The translations under genes and the position numbers were made by a program. Source: Bacteroidota bacterium (GTDB taxonomy: Bacteria > Bacteroidota > Bacteroidia > Bacteroidales > FEN-979). Taken from it: DNA of 43,463 nucleotides. This document shows, in pieces, positions 1 to 6,553 of the stretch; the stretch's first letter is position 1; each line of letters opens with the position of its first letter. The stretch is taken from assembly GCA_016868575.1 (NCBI GenBank), contig VGGL01000012.1:1-43463 (forward strand), written 5' to 3'. The notes under the pieces are model-generated. The model saw only the letters and a list, made by a program, of their open reading frames with translations. It ran no database searches and had not been told where the DNA came from.

Positions 1-213
1 GCTGTTGATCAGGATATTGTTTCCCTGCTTATGGATGGGATATTTTGCTGAAAGATAGTTCTCGGTGAGTATCGAGGTAGGCTCTTTCAGGAACTTTTCC
101 CATTTTTCCCGGATAGTCAGAAGACCCATCCTTATCTCGGCAATAGGCCGGACGAATGTCAATGGCAGTAGCTGTGCGCGGGTAAGGCTGTCTTCAAAAA
201 GGATGTAATTCAT
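1..213 (-). CDS. GlmU-family sugar nucleotidyltransferase, partial (N-terminus only)
   Basis: This is the first 71 codons of a minus-strand gene that runs off the left edge of the window. It starts at the ATG at 213-211. The protein begins MNYILFEDSLTR and continues with LLPLTFVRPIAEIRMG and LTIREKWEKF. This matches the N-terminus of the Bacteroidota GlmU-like family (nucleotidyltransferase fold plus left-handed beta-helix acyltransferase), annotated as putative UDP-GlcNAc diphosphorylase / glucosamine-1-phosphate N-acetyltransferase. The conserved T-F-V-R-P-I-A-E-I-R stretch replaces the classical LAAGxGTRM loop. The acyltransferase half is outside the window, so the substrate cannot be judged. 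It follows rpmE with 26 bp between them, so the two may be co-transcribed. Confidence 0.8.
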   Translation of the reverse strand, partial: MNYILFEDSLTRAQLLPLTFVRPIAEIRMGLLTIREKWEKFLKEPTSILTENYLSAKYPIHKQGNNILINS

Positions 214-239
214 GGATTTTTGGAGGTATTATGAAGGAG

Positions 240-506
240 CTATTTCTTCTTGCTTTCCAGATGTTTCTGATACCGGCTGCGGAATTTATCAACCCTTCCT
301 GCTGTATCGACAAGCTTCATCTTTCCGGTGTAAAACGGATGAGATGTATGCGAAATCTCCAGCTTCACCAGGGGGTATTCTTTCCCATCTTCCCACACGA
401 TGGTCTCCTTACTCTGAACAGTTGATTTCGTAAGGAAAGTGTACTCGTTCGACATATCCTTAAAAACCACAAAACGGTAATCTTTTGGATGGATATCTTT
501 CTTCAT
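240..506 (-). CDS. rpmE2: 50S ribosomal protein L31, type B
   Basis: An 88-residue protein beginning [20 protein letters not shown], the hallmark start of L31, a component of the large ribosomal subunit. It contains no cysteine, so it is the zinc-independent (C-minus, type B) form rather than the CxxC zinc-binding form. Length is normal for type B. The family signature SHPFYTGK is present near residues 55-62, and the C-terminus is lysine-rich. A TAATTTTG -7-like element lies about 20 bp before the start. C-minus L31 is the usual form in Bacteroidota, so its presence alone does not imply zinc-starvation control. Confidence 0.95.
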   Translation of the reverse strand: MKKDIHPKDYRFVVFKDMSNEYTFLTKSTVQSKETIVWEDGKEYPLVKLEISHTSHPFYTGKMKLVDTAGRVDKFRSRYQKHLESKKK

Positions 507-526
507 GTTTCTAAAAATTTGGTTTG

Positions 527-534
527 CAAAATTA
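527..534 (-). promoter_or_regulatory. Possible -7 element for rpmE
   Basis: On the minus strand this reads TAATTTTG, an exact match to the Bacteroidota sigma-70 -7 consensus TAnnTTTG. It lies 20 bp before the L31 start codon. No convincing TTG -33 element was found at the expected spacing, and the surrounding DNA is AT-rich, so a chance match is possible. Confidence 0.35.
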
Positions 535-575
535 CGCTTTTTTATCTTTTCGACCGCATTTATTCATGAATAATT

Positions 576-1628
576 TCATGGTTCTGTTAAAAATCTGATC
601 GTATCAACTTTGTCGGCATAAGTTTGCAGCGATGGTTTCTGTGCTTCGCCAAAAGCTACAGCCCTTGGAAAAGCATGGCTGACGATACATTGAATTTCAT
701 CCTCCCTTTGTTCACAAATTGACATAACTTGCGCTAAACCATCATAGGTTTCATAAAAAAGAACCCCGATGGGAGAGGCAATAGCTGCGCTTTCCTGAAA
801 CATGACAAATCCGTTGTCCAGAAATGGCCGGTTGTTCATGATCCGGATCGCCTTCTGGTAATCGTAGTTATTTCTGTATTTGTGGTGATGGAACAGGAAC
901 TGGTATGGGAGCATGGATTCAAACAGCTCTTCCCACCGGAATCGGTTCGGGATGTACATCTTTGATATACTCCTGCAACCCAGCCCGAAGTAACGAAAGA
1001 TATCTTCTCCCAGGTTTTTGAGCTCGTCAGCAGATTCTTTCCCATCCAAAATGGCTATCCCATTTCGATGCTTTCGAATGATGTGCGGATGGTTCCTGAA
1101 ATAATATTCGAAGTACCTCGAGGTGTTGTTGCTGCCGCTGGCGATGACTTTATCAAAACCGGCCAAAGTGCCTTCAGTAAACGTGATCATTTCCGAAAAC
1201 GCTGTATTGAAAGAGGCCAGAATCCGGCTCAGAAACGGGATCAGTATATTGTCAGCAGAGGAGCATTTGGCGATCAACTTGTGTCCGGTTATCAGGGTAC
1301 ACAGAAAATCATGAAAACCGGCCATTGGGATGTTGCCAGACATAACGACGGCAATTCGCTGCGGTTTTTTGAGCCCCGATATCCGTTCAGCATAGGGAAA
1401 AATCCAGTCCTGAAGCGTTTGCCTGTCAAGTTTTTCAGCTACTTCCTTCCAGGCAAAGTTGATGTTATCGCGGGTAAACCACGGATTCTCAGATGGGATT
1501 TTTTCGAGTAATTCATTGAACTCAATGGAAAACAGAGAATGGTTGCTACCATCCAAAAAATCACTGAGGATCCGGTTCATCTCTGAACCCAATGCAGCAA
1601 ATGCCGATATGCGATCAGAAAGTGTCAT
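576..1628 (-). CDS. Acyl-CoA reductase, LuxC-like family
   Basis: A protein of about 350 residues beginning MTLSDRISAFAALG. It resembles the acyl-CoA reductase (LuxC, PF05893) family, which reduces activated fatty acyl groups to aldehydes using NADPH. Visible features are an NFAWKEVAEKL-type N-terminal region, AVVMSGNIPMAGFHDF, ASGSNNTSRYFEYYF, and a GLGCRSISK segment that carries the likely nucleophilic cysteine. The start is placed at 1628, not at the upstream ATG at 1664. That ATG lies inside an exact TACCTTTG promoter element, and its 12 extra residues (MRLCKSRKIKRT) look non-conserved. No luxD or luxE gene is adjacent. Single LuxC-type genes are common in Bacteroidota, and their physiological substrate is not known from sequence. 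Confidence 0.8.
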   Translation of the reverse strand: MTLSDRISAFAALGSEMNRILSDFLDGSNHSLFSIEFNELLEKIPSENPWFTRDNINFAWKEVAEKLDRQTLQDWIFPYAERISGLKKPQRIAVVMSGNIPMAGFHDFLCTLITGHKLIAKCSSADNILIPFLSRILASFNTAFSEMITFTEGTLAGFDKVIASGSNNTSRYFEYYFRNHPHIIRKHRNGIAILDGKESADELKNLGEDIFRYFGLGCRSISKMYIPNRFRWEELFESMLPYQFLFHHHKYRNNYDYQKAIRIMNNRPFLDNGFVMFQESAAIASPIGVLFYETYDGLAQVMSICEQREDEIQCIVSHAFPRAVAFGEAQKPSLQTYADKVDTIRFLTEP

Positions 1629-1661
1629 GGTACGCTTAATTTTCCGACTTTTGCACAGTCG

Positions 1662-1669
1662 CAAAGGTA
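1662..1669 (-). promoter_or_regulatory. -7 promoter element for acyl-CoA reductase
   Basis: Minus strand TACCTTTG, an exact TAnnTTTG match 34 bp before the ATG at 1628. It overlaps the alternative start at 1664, which argues that the downstream start is the real one. On the opposite strand, GACTTTTG at 1646-1653 is a one-mismatch candidate for the divergent gene at 1679. Confidence 0.5.
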
Positions 1670-1678
1670 CTGGAAATT

Positions 1679-2590
1679 ATGGCATTTTTCAGGATGTTGA
1701 TCCTCCTCCTTTTCATGGGTTGTCTGCTGATGATCCGGACACCTGCTGCCGGTCAGGGGCAACTCATCCAAAAGGAAAAGCTGCTCTTGGAGATGTATGA
1801 TACCATCCTTAAGATTCCTTCGGATTCAAGTCGGATTACCCAGGCAGCTGTCTTCCGGGACAGCCTTGTAGCGTTTTTACAGCTGCCCGGCTCTTTTTCC
1901 CACCCATTCCGGCAACTTAAGAATGTAAGCATGCTCCTGGATTCAAAGAAAACATTCAGGATATTCACCTATTCCATCCCCTTGCAATTGGGGACCTTTC
2001 GTTATGTGGGACTTATCCAGCAGAAGAGACCCGGAAACCCAAAGGTCTGCATCCTCGCCGACCTGGGAAAGAAGACCAGTGGTGTAGAAACGAAGGTACT
2101 TGACAGCATGCAATGGTATGGAGCGTTATATTATCAATTGATTGAGAAGAAGCATGATAACAGGTTAATTTACACACTGTTGGGTTGGGACGGGAATGAT
2201 CTCAACAGCAACCGGAAGGTGATTGAGATATTGACATTTAACGAACTGGAAGAGCCGCTCTTTGGCTTACCCATTTTCCGTGGCGGGAGCTACGATTCAA
2301 ATGTCAGGATTATCTTTGAATTTGCAGAGAACGCGGTCATGGCACTGCGTTATGACCAGCAATATATTATCACATCCAAAACGTGGAACGCTGCCAAACG
2401 TGGATATGATCAGAAGCGAAAACGTGCATCACTCATCGTTTTTGACCGGTTGGTTCCCCTGGATGAACGCCTTCCTGATGACAAGCGTTTTCATATCCCG
2501 GCGCTGGATGCTTTTGATGGATTTATTTTTACGGGTGGCGTATGGGAATTTGTAACCGGCGTAGATGTTAGAAATCCGGCCAAAAAGTAG
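1679..2590 (+). CDS. Secreted protein of unknown function
   Basis: A 303-residue protein with a clear Sec signal peptide: a short basic start, then a hydrophobic run (LILLLFMGCLLMI) and a cleavage region TPAAGQG near residues 22-27. The mature part has the look of a conserved Bacteroidota periplasmic family. An N-terminal helical region with a DSLVAFLQLPGSFSHPF motif precedes a probable beta-rich middle with RIFTYSIPLQLGTFRYVGLIQ. The C-terminal half contains YTLLGWDGND and KVIEILTF. No catalytic motif was recognised. It is divergent from the acyl-CoA reductase, with only 50 bp between starts, so promoters must be closely packed. Function is not inferred. Confidence 0.8.
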   Translation: MAFFRMLILLLFMGCLLMIRTPAAGQGQLIQKEKLLLEMYDTILKIPSDSSRITQAAVFRDSLVAFLQLPGSFSHPFRQLKNVSMLLDSKKTFRIFTYSIPLQLGTFRYVGLIQQKRPGNPKVCILADLGKKTSGVETKVLDSMQWYGALYYQLIEKKHDNRLIYTLLGWDGNDLNSNRKVIEILTFNELEEPLFGLPIFRGGSYDSNVRIIFEFAENAVMALRYDQQYIITSKTWNAAKRGYDQKRKRASLIVFDRLVPLDERLPDDKRFHIPALDAFDGFIFTGGVWEFVTGVDVRNPAKK

Positions 2591-2673
2591 CAGCTTTCAT
2601 CACTTTTTTCGATAACCTTCATGGGCAACTTCTTTTTTTTACCATATTATCAACAATTTGTCAGAAATTATTA

Positions 2674-2681
2674 TACCTTTG
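2674..2681 (+). promoter_or_regulatory. -7 promoter element for serC
   Basis: TACCTTTG, an exact TAnnTTTG match 51 bp before the serC start. A TTTG at 2657-2660 precedes it, but with only 13 bp spacing, short for the usual -33 element. It is probably the promoter for the whole serC-serA-DUF1015 group, because no comparable element was seen between those genes. Confidence 0.5.
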
Positions 2682-2732
2682 TTTCGTTGATGGAACCAAA
2701 TCTAAACCCAATTTTATAAAACCAAATTTTTT

Positions 2733-3803
2733 ATGAAAAAGCACAATTTCAACGCAGGACCTGCCATTTTACCAAAAGTAGCTCTTGAAAACACAGCCAA
2801 GGCTGTGATTGAACTAAACAACATCGGGATGTCAATTCTGGAGATCTCTCACCGGAGCAAGGACTTCCAGGCCATCATCGATGAAGCTGTTGCTTTATTC
2901 AAAGAGTTGTTGAACATCCCCCCCCAGTACCATGTACTGTTTTTGGGCGGTGGAGCCAGTCTTCAGTTTTGCATGGTACCATTCAACCTGCTGAACAAGA
3001 AAGCTGCCTACCTGGAAACGGGTGTTTGGGCAAAAAAGGCCATCAAGGAAGCCAAATTATTTGGAGAAGTGGTTGTGGTCGCCTCTTCTGCAGATAAGAA
3101 CTTCAATTATGTTCCAAAGTCTTATTCGATTCCTGCAGATGCCGATTATTTTCATATCACCTCCAACAATACCATTTATGGTACAGAAATGAGGTTTGAC
3201 CCGGAAAGTCCGGTGCCCATGGTGGCTGACATGTCATCAGATATTTTCAGCCGGCCCGTAGATGTTTCCAAGTATGCCCTGATCTATGGCGGTGCACAGA
3301 AGAATACCGGTCCAGCCGGCGTCACCTTCGTGATCCTCCGCGATGACATCCTTGGCAAGGTTGACCGCAAGATTCCCACGATGCTGGACTATAAAACGCA
3401 CATTGAGGAGGGTTCCTTATTCAATACACCTCCGGTATTACCCATCTTTACCCTGAAAGAAACCCTCAAGTGGCTCAAGGGCATTGGTGGCGTGAAGGAG
3501 ATGGAGAAGATCAACATCGCCAAGGCAAATATCCTGTATGATTACGTTGACCGAAGCAAGATGTTTGTTGGCACAGCTGAAAAAGACAGCCGTTCGTTGA
3601 TGAACATCTGTTTTGTGATGCAGGAGAAATACAAAGACAAGGAAGATGCATTCATGGAGTTCTCCAAGGGTAAAGGCATGGTGGGTATCAAAGGACACCG
3701 TTCCGTTGGCGGTTTCCGTGCTTCCTGCTACAATGCGCTGCCCATGGAAAGTATGCAAGCCCTGGTGGATTGCATGGCCGAGTTTGAAAAAGCCAATCTC
3801 TAA
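2733..3803 (+). CDS. serC: Phosphoserine aminotransferase
   Basis: A 356-residue class V aminotransferase. It converts 3-phosphohydroxypyruvate and glutamate to O-phosphoserine, and also serves pyridoxine synthesis in many bacteria. The N-terminus [13 protein letters not shown] is diagnostic of Ser[11 protein letters not shown] forms the phosphate-binding loop, [10 protein letters not shown] is the cofactor-contacting region, and the PLP lysine is K190 in [12 protein letters not shown]. The C-terminal [14 protein letters not shown] region carries the substrate-binding histidine and arginine residues. Length is normal. It is the first gene of the serine module and is followed 38 bp later by serA. 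Confidence 0.97.
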   Translation: MKKHNFNAGPAILPKVALENTAKAVIELNNIGMSILEISHRSKDFQAIIDEAVALFKELLNIPPQYHVLFLGGGASLQFCMVPFNLLNKKAAYLETGVWAKKAIKEAKLFGEVVVVASSADKNFNYVPKSYSIPADADYFHITSNNTIYGTEMRFDPESPVPMVADMSSDIFSRPVDVSKYALIYGGAQKNTGPAGVTFVILRDDILGKVDRKIPTMLDYKTHIEEGSLFNTPPVLPIFTLKETLKWLKGIGGVKEMEKINIAKANILYDYVDRSKMFVGTAEKDSRSLMNICFVMQEKYKDKEDAFMEFSKGKGMVGIKGHRSVGGFRASCYNALPMESMQALVDCMAEFEKANL

Positions 3804-3841
3804 CCATCTGATCGGATTCAATCACTAAATTTTACCATATT

Positions 3842-4765
3842 ATGACAAAAGTATTGGTCGCTACAGAAAAACCATTTGCACCCGTAGCCGTTGAAGGCAT
3901 TCGCAAAGTCTTTAATGAAGCCGGTTTTGAAATGATCCTTTTGGAAAACTACAAAGAAAAATCCGATTTGCTCAAAGCTGTCGGGACGGTTGATGCCATC
4001 ATCATCCGGAGTGACATCGTTGACAAGGAGGTGGTGGATGCTGCCAAAGCCTTGAAGATCGTTGTCAGGGCCGGCGCCGGTTATGACAATATTGACCTGC
4101 CTGCCTGCACGGCCAAAGGTGTTGTTGCCATGAACACGCCTGGACAAAACTCCAATGCGGTTGCCGAACTGGCATTTGGGATGATGATCCAGCATGCCCG
4201 GGGATATTATTCGGGCAAATCAGGCTCCGAACTCCGGGGCAAGAAACTCGGAATTCATGCCTATGGCAATGTTGGGAAATACGTTGCCATGATCGCCAAA
4301 GGTTTCGGAATGGAGGTTTATGCTTTCGACCCATTTGTAACTGCTGATAAGATGAAGCAAGACGGTGTGTCACCTGTCGGAAGTGTAGAAGAACTCTACA
4401 AAACCTGCCAGTATATCTCTTTGCATATTCCGGCAAACAAAGAAACCAAAGGTTCCATCGGATATGCTTTGCTGATGTCGATGCCCAAGCCGGCTACCCT
4501 GGTGAACACTGCACGCAAGGAGGTGATCAACGAAGCTGAATTATTGAAAGTCTTCGAGGAACGGAAAGATTTTGTCTACCTCTCCGATGTGGAAGCTGAT
4601 TGCCGGCCGGAACTGGATGAAAAGTTCAAGGGCAGGTTCTTCTTCACCGCCAAAAAAATGGGCGCACAAACCGAAGAAGCCAATATCAACGCGGGAATTG
4701 CCGGAGCACACCAGATCGTTAACTTCATCCTTAAGGGAGATAAGACCTTCCAGGTAAACAAATAA
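3842..4765 (+). CDS. serA: D-3-phosphoglycerate dehydrogenase, short ACT-less form
   Basis: A 307-residue 2-hydroxyacid dehydrogenase performing the first committed step of serine synthesis, NAD-dependent oxidation of 3-phosphoglycerate. The substrate domain motif VVRAGAGYDNID, the nucleotide loop LGIHAYGNVGK and LVNTARKEVINE are all present. The protein ends right after the catalytic core, with no ACT or ASB regulatory domain, so the serine feedback mechanism of E. coli SerA is absent. The usual catalytic histidine of the HIGxxT motif is missing: the site reads KKMGAQT, with lysines at 271 and 272. This fits the lysine-type phosphoglycerate dehydrogenases described for some anaerobes. It lies between serC and the four-helix-bundle gene. 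Confidence 0.93.
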   Translation: MTKVLVATEKPFAPVAVEGIRKVFNEAGFEMILLENYKEKSDLLKAVGTVDAIIIRSDIVDKEVVDAAKALKIVVRAGAGYDNIDLPACTAKGVVAMNTPGQNSNAVAELAFGMMIQHARGYYSGKSGSELRGKKLGIHAYGNVGKYVAMIAKGFGMEVYAFDPFVTADKMKQDGVSPVGSVEELYKTCQYISLHIPANKETKGSIGYALLMSMPKPATLVNTARKEVINEAELLKVFEERKDFVYLSDVEADCRPELDEKFKGRFFFTAKKMGAQTEEANINAGIAGAHQIVNFILKGDKTFQVNK

Positions 4766-4799
4766 CCCTTTTTACTATTTACCATCAAATCTCATCCAT

Positions 4800-5231
4800 A
4801 TGGAAAATGAATCAGAAAGGACGATTACCTTCTTCAGGTTTGAGGATCTGAGGATTTACCACAAGGCGGCCGAGTATGCTGAATGGGTGCATGCCAATGT
4901 GAAAGGTTTTCCAGCGCAGGAGGCTACACAGCAATTGGGGGGGAAATTCCTTCAGTCAGCAATGAATATCGCCCTGAATATTGCCGAAGGCTCTTCCAGG
5001 AACAAAAGCCAGTTTGTGTACTACCTTAAAATGGCTAAAAGTTCTGTCAGGGAGTGCGTGGTACTCACAACCATCTGCAACAGACAGGGGCTGCTTTCTG
5101 ATGATAACCAGGAAGAGTCCCGGAACCATCTGATGGAAATGACCAAGATGATCGGCGCACTGATCGGCTCCCTTCAGCGTTCAGTCAAAGGACCCGGGCA
5201 GGGCATGGACGATGACGACGAGGATGTTTAG
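4800..5231 (+). CDS. Four-helix-bundle protein (S23 / 23S rRNA intervening-sequence family)
   Basis: A 143-residue protein with the family core: RFEDLRIYHKAAEYAEWV, then a helix ending in FLQSAMNIALNIAEGSSR, then SQFVYYLKMAKSSVRECV and a final helix. These motifs define the small four-helix-bundle family first found in 23S rRNA intervening sequences and now seen as free-standing genes, especially in Bacteroidota. The biochemical role is unknown. The C-terminus is very acidic (MDDDDEDV). No rRNA lies nearby. The gene sits 34 bp after serA and 65 bp before DUF1015, on the same strand, so it is probably co-expressed with serine synthesis genes. Confidence 0.88.
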   Translation: MENESERTITFFRFEDLRIYHKAAEYAEWVHANVKGFPAQEATQQLGGKFLQSAMNIALNIAEGSSRNKSQFVYYLKMAKSSVRECVVLTTICNRQGLLSDDNQEESRNHLMEMTKMIGALIGSLQRSVKGPGQGMDDDDEDV

Positions 5232-5296
5232 ATACAGGCGGTAAAACAATTCATTATTTTTTTCTTTTTCTTTCATCAATGACTAATTTATAGTAT

Positions 5297-6544
5297 ATGG
5301 CTATCCTAAAAGCATTTAAAGGACTCAGACCCCCCGAAAAAATTGCAACCAAGCTGGCTTCCAGACCTTACGACGTGCTCAATTCAGCAGAAGCACGTGA
5401 AGAGGCCAAAGGAAACCCTTACTCCCTGCTGCATATCATTAAACCTGAAATTGACTTTCCACCGGAAACAGATGAACATGAACCTGTCGTTTATGAGAAG
5501 GCGCTCGAGAACTTCACCCTGTTTAAAAACAACGGGTGGCTTATTCAGGACGATGAGGAGCACCTCTATATCTATGCGCAGACCATGAACGGAAAAACAC
5601 AGTATGGTATGGTAGGCTGCGCCGCTGTTGAAGATTACCTGAACGGCGTGATCAAAAAACACGAGTTGACCCGCAAGGATAAAGAAGAAGACCGGATGAA
5701 GCATGTAAGGATCACCAATGCCAACATGGAACCGGTATTCTTTACCTATCCGGCTGTGGCCGAGATCGATCAGATTGTCGGGAAATATGTCAGGGAAAAC
5801 AAGCCTGTCTATGATTTCGTTGCCTCCGATGGCATCCACCACCATTTTTGGGTTATCCGGGAAGATCAGATCATCCGGGATATCATCGCCCGCTTTGCCA
5901 AGGTACCTTATACTTACGTGGCAGATGGCCACCACCGGACAGCAGCAGCTGCCCTGGTCGGTAATGAAAAGAAACTTAAAAATCCCAACCATACCGGGAA
6001 GGAAGAATACAACTATTTCCTTGCTGTTCATTTCCCGGATAACCAGTTGACCATCATCGATTATAACCGGGTTGTCAAAGACCTGAATGGGCTGAGTAAA
6101 GAGGATTTTTTAACCAGGTTAAGCACGTGCTTCACCGTCGAGGCAAAAGGCAACACCATTTACAAGCCCGACAAGCTGCACAACTTTAGCCTGTATATGG
6201 ATGGTGTATGGTATAGCCTGACCGCTCTTCCGGGTACTTTCAATGACAATGATCCGATCGGGGTTTTAGATGTTACTATTCTCTCGAAGAAAGTCCTGGA
6301 TGAGATCCTCGACATCAAAGACCTGCGTACTTCCAAACGGATTGATTTTGTCGGAGGGATCAGGGGACTGGGAGAACTCAAGCGACGGGTAGATAAGAAA
6401 GAGATGGCTGCAGCCTTTGCCCTTTATCCGGTTTCCATGCAACAGCTGATCGATATTGCCGATACAGGAAACATCATGCCTCCAAAAACCACCTGGTTCG
6501 AGCCTAAACTTCGCAGCGGGCTGGTTGTGCATTCCCTGGACTAA
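5297..6544 (+). CDS. DUF1015 family protein
   Basis: A 415-residue member of DUF1015, a family of unknown function found in bacteria and archaea and often next to serA/serC. Conserved features are an N-terminal RPYDVLNSAEAREEAKGNPYSLL segment near residues 23-45, and YVADGHHRTAAAAL with D210, H212, H213 and R214. A third conserved stretch, DFVGGIRGLGEL, lies near residue 350, and TWFEPKLRSGLVVHSL at the end. The D-G-H-H-R box resembles the G-x-x-R nucleotide-binding box of the ParB/sulfiredoxin fold, which includes free serine kinases (SerK, SbnI). A link to serine or phosphoserine is therefore plausible but is inference. It ends 9 bp from the convergent LTA-synthase-like gene. Confidence 0.92.
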   Translation: MAILKAFKGLRPPEKIATKLASRPYDVLNSAEAREEAKGNPYSLLHIIKPEIDFPPETDEHEPVVYEKALENFTLFKNNGWLIQDDEEHLYIYAQTMNGKTQYGMVGCAAVEDYLNGVIKKHELTRKDKEEDRMKHVRITNANMEPVFFTYPAVAEIDQIVGKYVRENKPVYDFVASDGIHHHFWVIREDQIIRDIIARFAKVPYTYVADGHHRTAAAALVGNEKKLKNPNHTGKEEYNYFLAVHFPDNQLTIIDYNRVVKDLNGLSKEDFLTRLSTCFTVEAKGNTIYKPDKLHNFSLYMDGVWYSLTALPGTFNDNDPIGVLDVTILSKKVLDEILDIKDLRTSKRIDFVGGIRGLGELKRRVDKKEMAAAFALYPVSMQQLIDIADTGNIMPPKTTWFEPKLRSGLVVHSLD

Positions 6545-6553
6545 TTGCCCGGA

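Noticed and set aside
1629-1664. ATG at 1664 as start of the acyl-CoA reductase
   Set aside because: It lies within the TACCTTTG element, so a transcript starting there would not include it; the ATG at 1628 is better.
4800-5231. rRNA intervening sequence
   Set aside because: The family name suggests it, but no 23S rRNA is nearby and the gene is part of a protein-coding group.
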